Positions 35,007 to 43,254 of a stretch of DNA of 64,000 nt are shown one piece after another; position 1 is the stretch's first letter, and each line of letters starts with the position of its first letter. Both the position numbers and the translations under genes were made by a program. Under the pieces are notes generated by a model, which was not told the origin of the DNA, did no database searches, and saw only the letters and a program-made list of their open reading frames with translations. The DNA is from Rhodococcus sp. ABRD24 (GTDB taxonomy: Bacteria; Actinomycetota; Actinomycetes; Mycobacteriales; Mycobacteriaceae): NCBI RefSeq assembly GCF_004328705.1, contig NZ_CP035319.1:3410001-3474000 (forward strand). Direction: 5' to 3'.

Positions 35007-36182
35007 CTAGTTCGTCGGACGGTCGGAGCCGACCACCCACATCGAGAAGTACTGTGAACCACCGCCGTACGCGTGGCCGAGAGCCTTCCGTGCGCCGTCC
35101 ACCTGATGGTCACCGGCGCGTTCCATCACCTGGATGGCCGCTTCGGCGAAGCGGATCATGCCCGACGCGCCGATCGGATTCGACGACAGCACACCGCCGG
35201 ACGCATTGACCGGGAGCTCGCCACCGATCGCGGTCTCGCCCGCCTCGGTGAGCTTCCAACCCTGCCCTTCCGGCATGAAGCCGAGGTTCTCGAGCCACAT
35301 CGGCTCGAACCACGAGAACGGTACGTAGATCTCGGCGGCGTCGATCTCCTTCAGCGGATTGGTGATGCCCGCGGCCTTCCACAGCGCGGCGGCGGCTTCC
35401 CGACCGGCCTGCGGATTGACCTGATCGCGTCCGGCGTACGTGGTGGGCTCGGTGCGCATCGCGGTGGCGTGGATCCAAGCGACCTTGCGACCGTCCGCGA
35501 GGATGGCGGCGGCTGCGTCTTCGTCGCCGATCACGACGGCGCACGCACCATCCGACGACGGGCATGTCTCGTCGTAGCGGATGGGATCCCACAGCATCTG
35601 GGATGCCTGCACCGACTCGATGGTGATGTCGGGCTGCTTGAGGTGAGCGTACGGGTTCATTGCGCCGTTGCGGCGGTCCTTGACCGCGACAATCGCGCCA
35701 ATGTGCTCAGGGGCGCCCGAGCGGCGGATGTACGAGCGTACGTGCGGTGCGAAGTAGCCGCCAGCGCCCGCGCCGACCGGCATCGTGAACGGCACCGGAG
35801 TGGACAGCGCCCACATGGCGTTGGACTCGGACTGCTTCTCCCACGACACGGCGAGTACCCGCTTGTGGACACCCGCTTGCACGAGGCTGGCCGCGACGTT
35901 GGCTGTCGATCCGCCGACCGATCCGGCGGTGTGCACGCGCAGCAGCGGCTTTCCGTTGGCACCGAGCGCATCCGACATCGCCAGCTCCGGCATCATCGAA
36001 CCCTCGAACAGGTCGGGCGCCTTGCCGATCACGATGGCGTCGATGTCGTCCCAGCCCACGCGGGCATCGGCCATCGCGCGGTCGATCGCCTCCCGAATGA
36101 GACCGGCCATGGTGACGTCGAGGCGCTTGGCGACGTAGTAGGTCTGGCCGGTGCCGAGGACAGCGGCATTCTGCTTCGCCAT
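35007..36182 (-). CDS. ltp3: Thiolase-fold lipid-transfer protein Ltp3 (aldol-lyase type)
   Basis: A 391-residue SCP2-thiolase-like protein matching Ltp3 (Rv3523) in context and opening (VLGTGQTYYVAKR). The condensing-thiolase residues are lost: the Cys position reads VHTAGSVGGSTANVA near 84-98 and the GHP motif reads GGVLSSNPIGASG near 345. This pattern is that of retro-aldolases such as Ltp2. In Rhodococcus rhodochrous, Ltp3 and Ltp4 were shown to be essential for degradation of C24-branched sterol side chains. Its ATG shares one base with the ltp4 stop (TAATG). Confidence 0.88.
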   Translation of the reverse strand: MAKQNAAVLGTGQTYYVAKRLDVTMAGLIREAIDRAMADARVGWDDIDAIVIGKAPDLFEGSMMPELAMSDALGANGKPLLRVHTAGSVGGSTANVAASLVQAGVHKRVLAVSWEKQSESNAMWALSTPVPFTMPVGAGAGGYFAPHVRSYIRRSGAPEHIGAIVAVKDRRNGAMNPYAHLKQPDITIESVQASQMLWDPIRYDETCPSSDGACAVVIGDEDAAAAILADGRKVAWIHATAMRTEPTTYAGRDQVNPQAGREAAAALWKAAGITNPLKEIDAAEIYVPFSWFEPMWLENLGFMPEGQGWKLTEAGETAIGGELPVNASGGVLSSNPIGASGMIRFAEAAIQVMERAGDHQVDGARKALGHAYGGGSQYFSMWVVGSDRPTN

Positions 36183-37246
36183 TAGTTGCGTCCTTCCAAG
36201 ACTGCGACCAGGTTCTGTTGCAGCACAGGACCGCTGGTGGCGTGGGCGAGGGTGCGCTGTGCGTCACCGCTCATGATCTTGCGGGCGGCGTAGCCGATGC
36301 GCTCGAGTCCGCCGGCGAACATCGGGTTGCCGGTGAGCGGACCGCCCGACGGGTTGATCGCGGTGGCATCGGTGAGTCCGATCGCCTCGCGCAGGATCAG
36401 CTCCTGATGCGTGAACGGCGCATGCAACTCCGCAAATTCGATACTTGCGACATCGCCGCCCGTGACGGCACGCGCTGCGGCGGCCGTCGACGGGGACGTG
36501 GTGAGATCGCGGGACCCCATGTTGGGTGAGTCGATTCGATGCTCGATGCCGGAGATCCACGCGGGACGCTCGCACAGTTCGCGGGCACGGTCGCCGCGAG
36601 CCAGGATGATCGCGGCTGCGCCGTCGGTGACCGGAGCACAGTCATGTGCGCGCAACGGATCGGCGACGAACTCGGCGGCGAGTAGTTCCTCGAGGTCGAC
36701 CTCGCCGGAGATCTGCGCGTTGGGGTTGCTCATGGCCGACGCGCGGTTGCGCTGTGCGACCCGGGCCATGTCCTCGGCGGTCCACTTGCCGGCGTCGAGG
36801 CCCAGGCGGGCCTGCAGACCTGCGACGGAGATCGAGTCCGGCCACAGCGGGGTCACGAGGTACGGATCCATCTGCATCGACAGGATCTGCCGGAGGTTTC
36901 CGGCGGAGGACTTACCGAAGCCGTACACCAGCGCGGTGTCCACCTCGCCGGTGATGAGCTTGACCCAGGCCTCGTAGAGCGCCCACGCGGCGTCCATTTC
37001 GACGTGCGACTCGTTGATCGGCGGTACGGCGCCGATCGCGTCGACCGCGGAGATGAACGAGAACGAACGCCCGGCCAGGTAGTCGGAGGAACCGGAGCAC
37101 CAGAAGCCGATGTCCGACTTGGTTATTCCGAGAGTGGAGTAGAGCTCCTGAAAGCAGGGAACCAGCATCTCGACGCCGTTGGTGGTGCCACTGGTCTCAC
37201 GCACATGGGGGGCCTGTGCGAAGCCGACGACTGCAATGTCTGTCAT
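36182..37246 (-). CDS. ltp4: Thiolase-fold lipid-transfer protein Ltp4 (aldol-lyase type)
   Basis: The 354-residue protein has the same length as M. tuberculosis Ltp4 (Rv3522) and the same order beside ltp3. It has a thiolase-like fold (DIGFWCSGSSDYLAGRSFSF near 41-60, PVTDGAAAIILARGDRA near 205) but no catalytic Cys in the NESHVEMDAAWALYEAW segment near 78 and no GHP histidine (GGPLTGNPMFAGG near 309). An aldol-lyase role on 22- or 24-hydroxy-steroid CoA, with Ltp3, is the established view for C24-branched sterols. The upstream DUF35 protein is the expected complex partner. Confidence 0.88.
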   Translation of the reverse strand: MTDIAVVGFAQAPHVRETSGTTNGVEMLVPCFQELYSTLGITKSDIGFWCSGSSDYLAGRSFSFISAVDAIGAVPPINESHVEMDAAWALYEAWVKLITGEVDTALVYGFGKSSAGNLRQILSMQMDPYLVTPLWPDSISVAGLQARLGLDAGKWTAEDMARVAQRNRASAMSNPNAQISGEVDLEELLAAEFVADPLRAHDCAPVTDGAAAIILARGDRARELCERPAWISGIEHRIDSPNMGSRDLTTSPSTAAAARAVTGGDVASIEFAELHAPFTHQELILREAIGLTDATAINPSGGPLTGNPMFAGGLERIGYAARKIMSGDAQRTLAHATSGPVLQQNLVAVLEGRN

Positions 37247-37260
37247 GGTTCTCGAGGCTC

Positions 37261-38250
37261 CTAGAGGTGGTGCTTGTAGGTGTCGTAGTCCGCGTCCGGC
37301 TCACCCGATGGGCGGAAGTGGGAGATGTTCTTGAGCGAGTACTCCCACTCTTCCTTCGGCTTCCACACGGCCTCGACGCGCATGCCCATCCGGACCTCCG
37401 ACGCATCGCAGTCCAGGATCAGGTGCAGGAAGGGGATGTCGGCGCCGTCGAGCAGCACGTATGCCGCGACGTAGGGCGGCTTGATCTGCTGGCCCAGGAA
37501 CGGCACGTTGACGATGCAGAAGGTGGTGACGACCCCCTTGTCGGTGAGCTCGACCTGCTCCTTGGTGGGGATTCCGTCGGTGGGGCTCGCGCCGCGCGGC
37601 GGGACGTAGACCTTGGCGCCGGGACCGGTGCGACCGCCGATGATCTTGCCCTCCGCCAGTCCGCGGAGGTAGTAGCTCTCCTCTGCGGACGCGGTGTGCG
37701 TGTAGTTGAGGTCGATCGGCGTGGTGATCATCGTGACCGGCTCGCCGCCGGAAACCGCTGCGGACGAATCGGAATCGCTCTCACCCGGCTCGAAGCACGC
37801 GATGTCCTGGATGCGGCCGCTGCGCTCGTCGGCCCAGCGAACTCGCACCCGCATGCCCGTGCTCATTGCATCGGGGGAGCCGGCGTCGACCGCATGCAGG
37901 ATCGAGGTGTCCGCGCCATCCAGCTTCACCAGTGCCCATGCGAACGGACGCGCCAGTGGCTGACCCTCGATGGGCTCGGCCATCCACGACCAGCTCACGA
38001 CGGTGCCGGTGTCGGAGACGTCTACGAAGTCGGTCATCGGTTCCGCGGTGACCGGATCGAATTCCGGCGGCGGCACGTGTACGCGGCCGTCGGATCCGCG
38101 GGCGCCGATGACCTTTCTGTCGCGGAGGGCCGTCACGAATGCACCGATGGTCGGACCTACCGATCGGGTGTAGTCGAATTTCAGATTCAGTGGCGCTCTC
38201 AGTGGTTGCTCGGCCACGCCGCTCTTGCTTGCTGTCTTTCCTGGGGTCAC
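37261..38250 (-). CDS. Tandem DUF35 (OB-fold) protein, partner of Ltp3/Ltp4
   Basis: The 329-residue protein has two DUF35/OB-fold units (about 20-150 and 170-310), each with a GxVxVPP-type strand (DGRVHVPPPEF near 55; GAKVYVPPRGAS near 210) and the ending GMRVRVRW / GMRVEAVW. DUF35 proteins usually carry a four-Cys zinc ribbon; neither copy has it. In the Ltp2-ChsH2 enzyme the DUF35 domain is the aldolase partner, so this protein (Rv3521-like) probably plays the same part for Ltp3/Ltp4. It starts at a GTG, with a KstR box 10 bp upstream, and is first in the operon. Confidence 0.85.
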   Translation of the reverse strand: MTPGKTASKSGVAEQPLRAPLNLKFDYTRSVGPTIGAFVTALRDRKVIGARGSDGRVHVPPPEFDPVTAEPMTDFVDVSDTGTVVSWSWMAEPIEGQPLARPFAWALVKLDGADTSILHAVDAGSPDAMSTGMRVRVRWADERSGRIQDIACFEPGESDSDSSAAVSGGEPVTMITTPIDLNYTHTASAEESYYLRGLAEGKIIGGRTGPGAKVYVPPRGASPTDGIPTKEQVELTDKGVVTTFCIVNVPFLGQQIKPPYVAAYVLLDGADIPFLHLILDCDASEVRMGMRVEAVWKPKEEWEYSLKNISHFRPSGEPDADYDTYKHHL

Positions 38251-38259
38251 GGATTCGAG

Positions 38260-38273
38260 TAGAACAGGTTCCT
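38260..38273. promoter_or_regulatory. KstR operator between the DUF35-ltp operon and the LLM gene
   Basis: TAGAACAGGTTCCT matches TnnAACnnGTTnnA but for the final base. It lies 10 bp from the DUF35 start and 62 bp from the divergent LLM start; one site may serve both. Confidence 0.78.
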
Positions 38274-38334
38274 ATTATTGTGGCAAGGGTCACTTCTGAA
38301 GCGCGGCGGATATGGGAAAACTCGGAGGCACACA

Positions 38335-39375
38335 ATGAAGCTGGGGTTACAACTCGGATACTGGGGTGCGCAGCCGCCGTCCAATGCACAGGAGATGGTG
38401 AACGAGGCCGACGCATCAGGTTTCGACGCCGTCTTTTCCGCCGAATCCTGGGGTAACGACGCGTTCACGCCGCTGGCGTGGTGGGGGTCGAGTACCGACC
38501 GGGTCCGCCTGGGCACCTCGGTTGCGCAGATGTCCGCGCGGACGCCGACGAACTGCGCGATGCACGCGTTGACGCTCGATCACCTCTCCGGTGGCCGGGC
38601 GATTCTCGGCCTCGGGGTGTCGGGCCCTCAGGTCGTGGAGGGCTGGTATGGCCAACCCTTCCAGAAGCCGCTCGCCAGGACTCGTGAGTACGTATCGATC
38701 GTGCGTCAGGTCCTCGCCCGCGAGGCGGCGGTGCGCAGTGACGGACCGCACTACCCGCTGCCGTACAACGGTTCCGGGTCGATGGGCCTGGGTAAGCCGC
38801 TCAAGCCGATCACCCATCCGCTGCGTGCGGACCTACCGATCTGGCTCGGTGCGGAGGGCCCCAAGAACGTTGCGCTGACCGGCGAGATCGCCGACGGGTG
38901 GCTCGCGATCTACTACACGCCGCGGCTCGCGCCGATGTACAACGAGTGGCTCGACGAGGGTTTCGCCCGGCCGGGGGCGCGCCGCAGTCGCGAGGACTTC
39001 GAGATCGCCGCGACGTGTCAGGTCGTCGTCACCGACGACCGGCAGGCCGAGATCGAGAAGCTCAAGCCGATCACCGCGTTGTATGTCGGCGGGATGGGCG
39101 CGGCCGAGCTGAACTTCCACGCTCAGGTCTACACCCGGATGGGTTACGGCGATGAGGTCAAGGAGATCCAGAAGCTGTTCCTGTCCGGCCGTAAGGAGGA
39201 GGCCGCCGCGATCGTCCCGGACCAGATGGTCGCGGACACCATGATCGTCGGCAACGCCGAAGAGGTGCGAACGCAGGTCAAGCAGTGGGAGGACGCGGGC
39301 GTGACGATGCTGCTCGTGACGTGCCGCAGCGTCGAGCACATGCGTGAACTCGCCGCGGCGGTCGGAACGGTCTGA
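38335..39375 (+). CDS. LLM-class F420-dependent oxidoreductase (Rv3520c-like)
   Basis: The 346-residue protein begins MKLGLQLGYWGAQPPSNAQE and has the luciferase-like fold: GFDAVFSAESWGNDAFTPLA near 29-48, VRLGTSVAQMSARTPTNCAM near 59-78, GRAILGLGVSGPQVVEGWYG near 90-109 and PIWLGAEGPKNVALTGEIAD near 165-184. M. tuberculosis Rv3520c, an F420-dependent oxidoreductase candidate in the KstR regulon, has almost the same length and lies next to the Rv3521-Rv3523 genes, as here. ATG 38335 follows GGAGGCACACA. The reaction is unknown. A hairpin follows the stop. Confidence 0.85.
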   Translation: MKLGLQLGYWGAQPPSNAQEMVNEADASGFDAVFSAESWGNDAFTPLAWWGSSTDRVRLGTSVAQMSARTPTNCAMHALTLDHLSGGRAILGLGVSGPQVVEGWYGQPFQKPLARTREYVSIVRQVLAREAAVRSDGPHYPLPYNGSGSMGLGKPLKPITHPLRADLPIWLGAEGPKNVALTGEIADGWLAIYYTPRLAPMYNEWLDEGFARPGARRSREDFEIAATCQVVVTDDRQAEIEKLKPITALYVGGMGAAELNFHAQVYTRMGYGDEVKEIQKLFLSGRKEEAAAIVPDQMVADTMIVGNAEEVRTQVKQWEDAGVTMLLVTCRSVEHMRELAAAVGTV

Positions 39376-39393
39376 TCCTTCGACGGCACGAAA

Positions 39394-39438
39394 ACGGCGC
39401 GGGCCGTGGTGGATACATCCACCACGGCCCACGCCGTC
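39394..39438. terminator. Bidirectional terminator hairpin
   Basis: A stem with 14-bp perfect core arms (GGGCCGTGGTGGAT at 39401-39414) and an outer ACGGCG/CGCCGT pairing, between the convergent LLM gene and the SDR gene. Confidence 0.75.
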
Positions 39439-39454
39439 ATCATCGTTCGACAGG

Positions 39455-40216
39455 TCAGCGCGGCGCCATGCGGATCGCGCCGTCGAGGCGGATGACCTCT
39501 CCGTTGAGCATCGGGTTCGAGACGATGTGCGCAGCGAGCGAGCCGTACTCGGCGGGATCGCCCAGACGCGACGGATGCGGCACCTGCTGGCCCAGCGATG
39601 CCTGCGCCGCCTCCGGCAGCGACCCGAGCAGCGGAGTCTTGAACAGGCCCGGTGCGATGGTGACGACGCGGATCAGCAGCGACGCGAGGTCACGGGCGAT
39701 CGGCAGGGTCATGCCGACGACGCCGCCCTTCGATGCCGAGTAGGCGGCCTGGCCGATCTGCCCGTCGAACGCGGCGACCGATGCGGTGTTGATGATGACG
39801 CCGCGCTCGCCGTCGATCGGTTCGGTCCGCGCAATCCGCTCGGCTGCCAGGCGGATCACATTGAACGTGCCGACGAGGTTGATGTTGATGACGCGGCTGA
39901 AGTCGGCGAGCGGGAACGCCCCCTTCTTCCCGATTGTCTTGACCGCGTTGCCGATGCCCGCGCAGTTCACCGTCACACGCAGCGGGCCGAGAGACTCGGC
40001 GAGATCGAGTGCTGCGGTGACGGAGGCCTCGTCGGTGACGTCTCCGGCAGCGAACCGGACGCGGTCGCCCAGTTCCTTCGCGACGACCTCGCCGTCGGAG
40101 GACGGGAGGTCGAGGATCACGACGCTGGCGCCGTCGGCCAGGAGAGCCTTGACGGTGGCCAGGCCGAGGCCGGACGCGCCTCCCGTGACGAGGGCGACGC
40201 TGTCGTTGACGATCAT
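39455..40216 (-). CDS. SDR family 3-hydroxyacyl-CoA dehydrogenase (HSD10-like)
   Basis: A 253-residue SDR close to type-II 3-hydroxyacyl-CoA dehydrogenase (17beta-HSD10): [20 protein letters not shown] near 7-26, [20 protein letters not shown] near 34, [11 protein letters not shown] near 83, the insert [20 protein letters not shown] near 96-115, [13 protein letters not shown] near 157 and [17 protein letters not shown] near 183, all typical of HSD10. It oxidises 3-hydroxyacyl-CoA with NAD+. The gene follows a thiolase by 43 bp, making a beta-oxidation pair, and no KstR box is seen, so it may serve fatty acids more than sterols. Confidence 0.87.
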   Translation of the reverse strand: MIVNDSVALVTGGASGLGLATVKALLADGASVVILDLPSSDGEVVAKELGDRVRFAAGDVTDEASVTAALDLAESLGPLRVTVNCAGIGNAVKTIGKKGAFPLADFSRVININLVGTFNVIRLAAERIARTEPIDGERGVIINTASVAAFDGQIGQAAYSASKGGVVGMTLPIARDLASLLIRVVTIAPGLFKTPLLGSLPEAAQASLGQQVPHPSRLGDPAEYGSLAAHIVSNPMLNGEVIRLDGAIRMAPR

Positions 40217-40259
40217 GTGGGGTCCCTTCGGATCAGGTTGTGTACGAGCCTTGTTCGGG

Positions 40260-41453
40260 TCAGAGTCGTTCGATGACGGTGGCATTGGCCATGCCCGCGC
40301 CCTCGCACATGGTTTGCAGGCCGTATCGGCCGCCGGTCGCCTCGAGATAGTTGACGAGGGTGCCGAGCAGTCGGGTTCCGGACGATCCGAGGGCGTGGCC
40401 GAGCGCGATCGCCCCACCCCACGGGTTGAGCTTGTCCGGATCGGCGCCGAGTTCGTGCGCCCAGGCCAGTGGCACCGGCGCGAACGCCTCGTTCACCTCG
40501 TAGGCGTCCAGGTCGTCGATGTGTAGACCGCCACGCTCCAGCACTTTTCGGGTCGCCGGGATGGGGGCAGTAAGCATGAGTGTCGGGTCGTCGCCGACGA
40601 CTGCGAACGAGTGGAAGCGGGCACGTGGCGTCAGGCCCAGTTTGGCCGCCATCGCCTCGCTCATGATCAGGACTGCGGAGGCGCCGTCGGTGAGCGGCGA
40701 CGAGTTGCCCGGAGTGATTTGCCAGGGCGCTTCGGGGAAGCGAGCCGCGAACTCCTCGGTGCGGAACGACGGCGTCAGCCTCGCGAGGCCCTCGGCGGTG
40801 GTGTCTGCGCGAACAGTCTCGTCGATCCGGTGCGCAACGGTGCGCCCGTCCGCACGGACCACGTCGATCGGCAGGATCTCGTGCTGAAACGCCTCGTTCG
40901 CGATCGCGGCGGCGGCCCGCTGGTGTGAGCGCGCGGCGTAGGCGTCGAGGGCGTCCCGGTCGAGTTTCCACTTCGCCGAGATCAGCTCGGCTGAGATGCC
41001 CTGGTGAACCAGGCCGTCGGGGTAGCGGGCGGCGATGCCCGGGCCCGACGTGTCCATTCCGATCGAGGAGGTGCCCATCGGGATCCGGCTCATCGATTCG
41101 ACGCCGCATGCGATCACGATGTCGTAGGCGCCGGCGATGACGCCCTGAGCTGCGAAATGTGCGGCCTGCTGGCTGGACCCGCACTGCCGGTCGATCGTCG
41201 TGGCCGGAACGGAGTCCGGGAACCCTGCGGACAGTAAGGCGGAGCGGGAGATGTTCAGCGCCTGCTCGCCGACCTGCTGAACGCAGCCGCCGATGACGTC
41301 GTCGACCTGAGCGGGATCCAGATCGTTGCGGGTGACCAGCGCACGCAGGACGTAGGCGAGCAGTTCGACTGGGTGGGTACCCGCGAGCGCTCCGCTGGGT
41401 TTCCCCTTGCCGGACGCGAGCCGAACGGTGTCGACGATGACTGCCTCGGGCAT
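40260..41453 (-). CDS. Acetyl-CoA acetyltransferase (thiolase)
   Basis: A 397-residue thiolase with intact catalytic motifs: Cys in [13 protein letters not shown] near residue 89, NEAFAPVPL near 327, His in [14 protein letters not shown] near 357 (GHA in place of the usual GHP) and the second Cys in [12 protein letters not shown] near 383. It lies downstream of a TetR gene and upstream of an HSD10-like SDR; the three may form a beta-oxidation unit. A palindrome-like element is located just before its start. FadA5 and FadA6 are separate genes in this window, so this third thiolase probably has another chain-length range. Confidence 0.87.
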   Translation of the reverse strand: MPEAVIVDTVRLASGKGKPSGALAGTHPVELLAYVLRALVTRNDLDPAQVDDVIGGCVQQVGEQALNISRSALLSAGFPDSVPATTIDRQCGSSQQAAHFAAQGVIAGAYDIVIACGVESMSRIPMGTSSIGMDTSGPGIAARYPDGLVHQGISAELISAKWKLDRDALDAYAARSHQRAAAAIANEAFQHEILPIDVVRADGRTVAHRIDETVRADTTAEGLARLTPSFRTEEFAARFPEAPWQITPGNSSPLTDGASAVLIMSEAMAAKLGLTPRARFHSFAVVGDDPTLMLTAPIPATRKVLERGGLHIDDLDAYEVNEAFAPVPLAWAHELGADPDKLNPWGGAIALGHALGSSGTRLLGTLVNYLEATGGRYGLQTMCEGAGMANATVIERL

Positions 41454-41480
41454 GGTGGTCTCCTCTCGGCGGAACACTTA

Positions 41481-41496
41481 CTTATCGCTCGTTAAG
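41481..41496. promoter_or_regulatory. Candidate TetR operator before the thiolase gene
   Basis: CTTATCGCTCGTTAAG at 41481-41496 is an imperfect palindrome (CTTA/TAAG outer arms, 12 of 16 positions symmetric), 28 bp upstream of the thiolase ATG and 41 bp after the TetR stop. It does not match KstR or KstR2 motifs. Confidence 0.5.
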
Positions 41497-41536
41497 TTTG
41501 GTATCACGGCGACCTCCCGGGGGTCAATTCTGCGGG

Positions 41537-42190
41537 TCATCCGGTGCGGGCGCCGACGATTCTCGTCGCGATTGCGGCGTACCGGGCGGCCACCGCCTGT
41601 GGTCCGACCTCGCCCTCTGCGTGATACCAGCGTGGGATCGCCTGACACATACCGAGAATCGCGCGGGTGGTCTCGGCGGGATCCTCGGCGTCGAACGCGC
41701 CGATGCGTACGCCCTCCTGCACGATGTCGAGAACGAGGTTCTCGACGCCCTTGCGGACGGCGCGATAGCGCCCGCGATTCTCCGGGCTCAGGTACCGCGA
41801 TTCGCCCTCGACGGCGGCCAGGCGGGCTCGATTCGTCATCTGCAGCACGATTGCCGACACCACGTTCACGAGTCGGCTCGCGGGATCATTGCCGCCTGCG
41901 TTATCGGCGGCATGTGCCCTGGTCAGGACGTCGCAGGTGGACAGCTCGATGAGCGCGACGAGCAGCCCTTCCTTGCTCTCGTAGTGGTAGTACAGAGCCG
42001 GCACCGTCAGCCCCACGCGGCGGGCGATCTCGCGTACTGAGGTGCCGTGGAAGCCGAACTCGTAGAACGCGTCGAGTGCTGCGGACAGGATCGGGGTGAG
42101 TTCGAGGGGCTCGACACGTCGCCAGTCGGGCCGGGCCGCATCACCTGCAGTAGTGCCCATGGGCGGCGTCACCTGTCCAAACCTCTTCAT
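41537..42190 (-). CDS. TetR-family transcriptional regulator
   Basis: The 217-residue protein has a normal TetR HTH: ILSAALDAFYEFGFHGTSVR near 34-53, then EIARRVGLTVPALYYHYESK near 54-73, and a divergent ligand domain with AVEGESRYLSPENRGRYRAV near 125. It is neither KstR nor KstR2: the HTH and ligand domain differ from both. It is directly upstream of the thiolase-SDR pair on the same strand, so autoregulated control of that acyl-CoA unit is likely. A 17-bp direct repeat overlaps its start. Effector is unknown, with acyl-CoA most plausible. Confidence 0.85.
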   Translation of the reverse strand: MKRFGQVTPPMGTTAGDAARPDWRRVEPLELTPILSAALDAFYEFGFHGTSVREIARRVGLTVPALYYHYESKEGLLVALIELSTCDVLTRAHAADNAGGNDPASRLVNVVSAIVLQMTNRARLAAVEGESRYLSPENRGRYRAVRKGVENLVLDIVQEGVRIGAFDAEDPAETTRAILGMCQAIPRWYHAEGEVGPQAVAARYAAIATRIVGARTG

Positions 42191-42220
42191 CGTCGGTCAA
42201 TGCTCATCGTCGGTCAATGC
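42187..42220. repeat. 17-bp tandem direct repeat at the TetR start codon
   Basis: Two perfect copies of TCATCGTCGGTCAATGC (42187-42203, 42204-42220). The first copy contains the TetR ATG in reverse. It could be a tandem operator or a slippage duplication giving two possible start regions. Confidence 0.75.
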
Positions 42221-42286
42221 CCGTCGAGAATACGCGCGGCTCGGGCGCCGACCCCGTCGACGAGCCGTGGGCCGGCCCAGTAATGA

Positions 42287-42333
42287 CTGAAAGGTCCCTT
42301 CATGCGCGGTGGGCGCGTGAAGGGACCTTTCAG
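42287..42333. terminator. Dispersed inverted-repeat hairpin, copy 2
   Basis: Twenty-one-bp arms (42287-42307 and 42313-42333, one mismatch) with a 5-nt loop, sharing the core GTCCCTTCA(T/C)GCGC with the copy at 24178. It lies 18 bp after the echA19 stop and probably ends that transcript. Confidence 0.75.
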
Positions 42334-42350
42334 CTGGAGTGTGGTGGGCC

Positions 42351-43175
42351 CTACTTGCCGGAGAAGTTGGGGGAGCGCTTCTCGGCGAACGCGCGGGGGC
42401 CTTCCTTGGCGTCTGCGCTCTTGAACACGTCGGCGCCGAGCTTGGCGTCGATCTGGAACGCCTCCTCCTCGTGCATACCCTCGGTGTCGCGGATGGTCTT
42501 GAGGATCGCCTGGACTGCGAGCGGGCCGTTGTTCGAGATCGTCTCGGCGATCTCGAGCGCCTTCTCGAGTGCCTGACCGTCGGGCACGACGTGACCGATC
42601 AGTCCGAGCTCCTTGGCTTCCGTCGCCTTGATGTGGCGTCCGGTGAGCAGGATGTCGGCGGCGACGGTGTACGGAATCTGACGCACCAGCCGGACCGCGG
42701 AACCGCCGAGCGGGAACAGGCCCCACTTCGCTTCGGAGACACCGAACTTGGCGCTCTCGCCGGCGACTCGGATATCGGTGCCCTGCAGGATTTCGGTGCC
42801 ACCAGCGATTGCGGGGCCCTCGACAGCCGCGATGAGCGGCTTCGTGAGGCGACGGCCCTTGAGCAGGGCGGGCAGCTTCGACAGGTCCCAGCCGCCCCCC
42901 TCGAACTTGTCTCCGGGGGAGTTCTCGTTCATGGCCTTGAGGTCGGCGCCCGCGCAGAATGCGCCACCCGCGCCGGTGAGGATCGCTACCCGGATGTCGG
43001 GATCGGAATCGACCTGGTCCCAGGCTTCGGTCATGATTGCCATCATCTCGCCGGACAGAGCATTGCGTGCCTCGGGGCGGTTCATCGTCACGATCAGGAC
43101 GTGTCCGCGCTTCTCCACGAGGCAATGGGGCGAGCTCGCCGGAGCTTCAGCGTGTTCGGTGGTTTCGGTGGACAC
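42351..43175 (-). CDS. echA19: Enoyl-CoA hydratase EchA19 (steroid side chain)
   Basis: The 274-residue crotonase is nearly identical in long blocks to M. tuberculosis EchA19 (Rv3516), e.g. [34 protein letters not shown] and [10 protein letters not shown]. Both catalytic glutamates are kept (GGTEILQG near 128 and VSEAKWG near 149), so it should hydrate steroid enoyl-CoA. It acts after the FadE26-FadE27 dehydrogenation of the cholesterol side chain. A GTG at 43175 behind GGGAG is chosen; an upstream in-frame ATG at 43238 would overlap the KstR box. It is divergent from fadD19, as in M. tuberculosis. Confidence 0.92.
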   Translation of the reverse strand: MSTETTEHAEAPASSPHCLVEKRGHVLIVTMNRPEARNALSGEMMAIMTEAWDQVDSDPDIRVAILTGAGGAFCAGADLKAMNENSPGDKFEGGGWDLSKLPALLKGRRLTKPLIAAVEGPAIAGGTEILQGTDIRVAGESAKFGVSEAKWGLFPLGGSAVRLVRQIPYTVAADILLTGRHIKATEAKELGLIGHVVPDGQALEKALEIAETISNNGPLAVQAILKTIRDTEGMHEEEAFQIDAKLGADVFKSADAKEGPRAFAEKRSPNFSGK

Positions 43176-43230
43176 TGGAGGCTCCCGAATTGTGTGTGAG
43201 TTGAGTCTCAAGCTGGGTCTTGTCACCGAC

Positions 43231-43244
43231 AGTAACACGTTCTA
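43231..43244. promoter_or_regulatory. KstR operator between echA19 and fadD19
   Basis: AGTAACACGTTCTA matches TnnAACnnGTTnnA at all but the first base. It ends 10 bp before the fadD19 GTG and is 55 bp from the echA19 start. Confidence 0.75.
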
Positions 43245-43254
43245 CTTTGTTGAC

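Noticed and set aside
41537..42190. TetR gene as KstR
   Set aside because: The HTH (TSVREIARRVGLTVPALYYHYESK region) and ligand domain do not resemble KstR; KstR itself is not found in this window.
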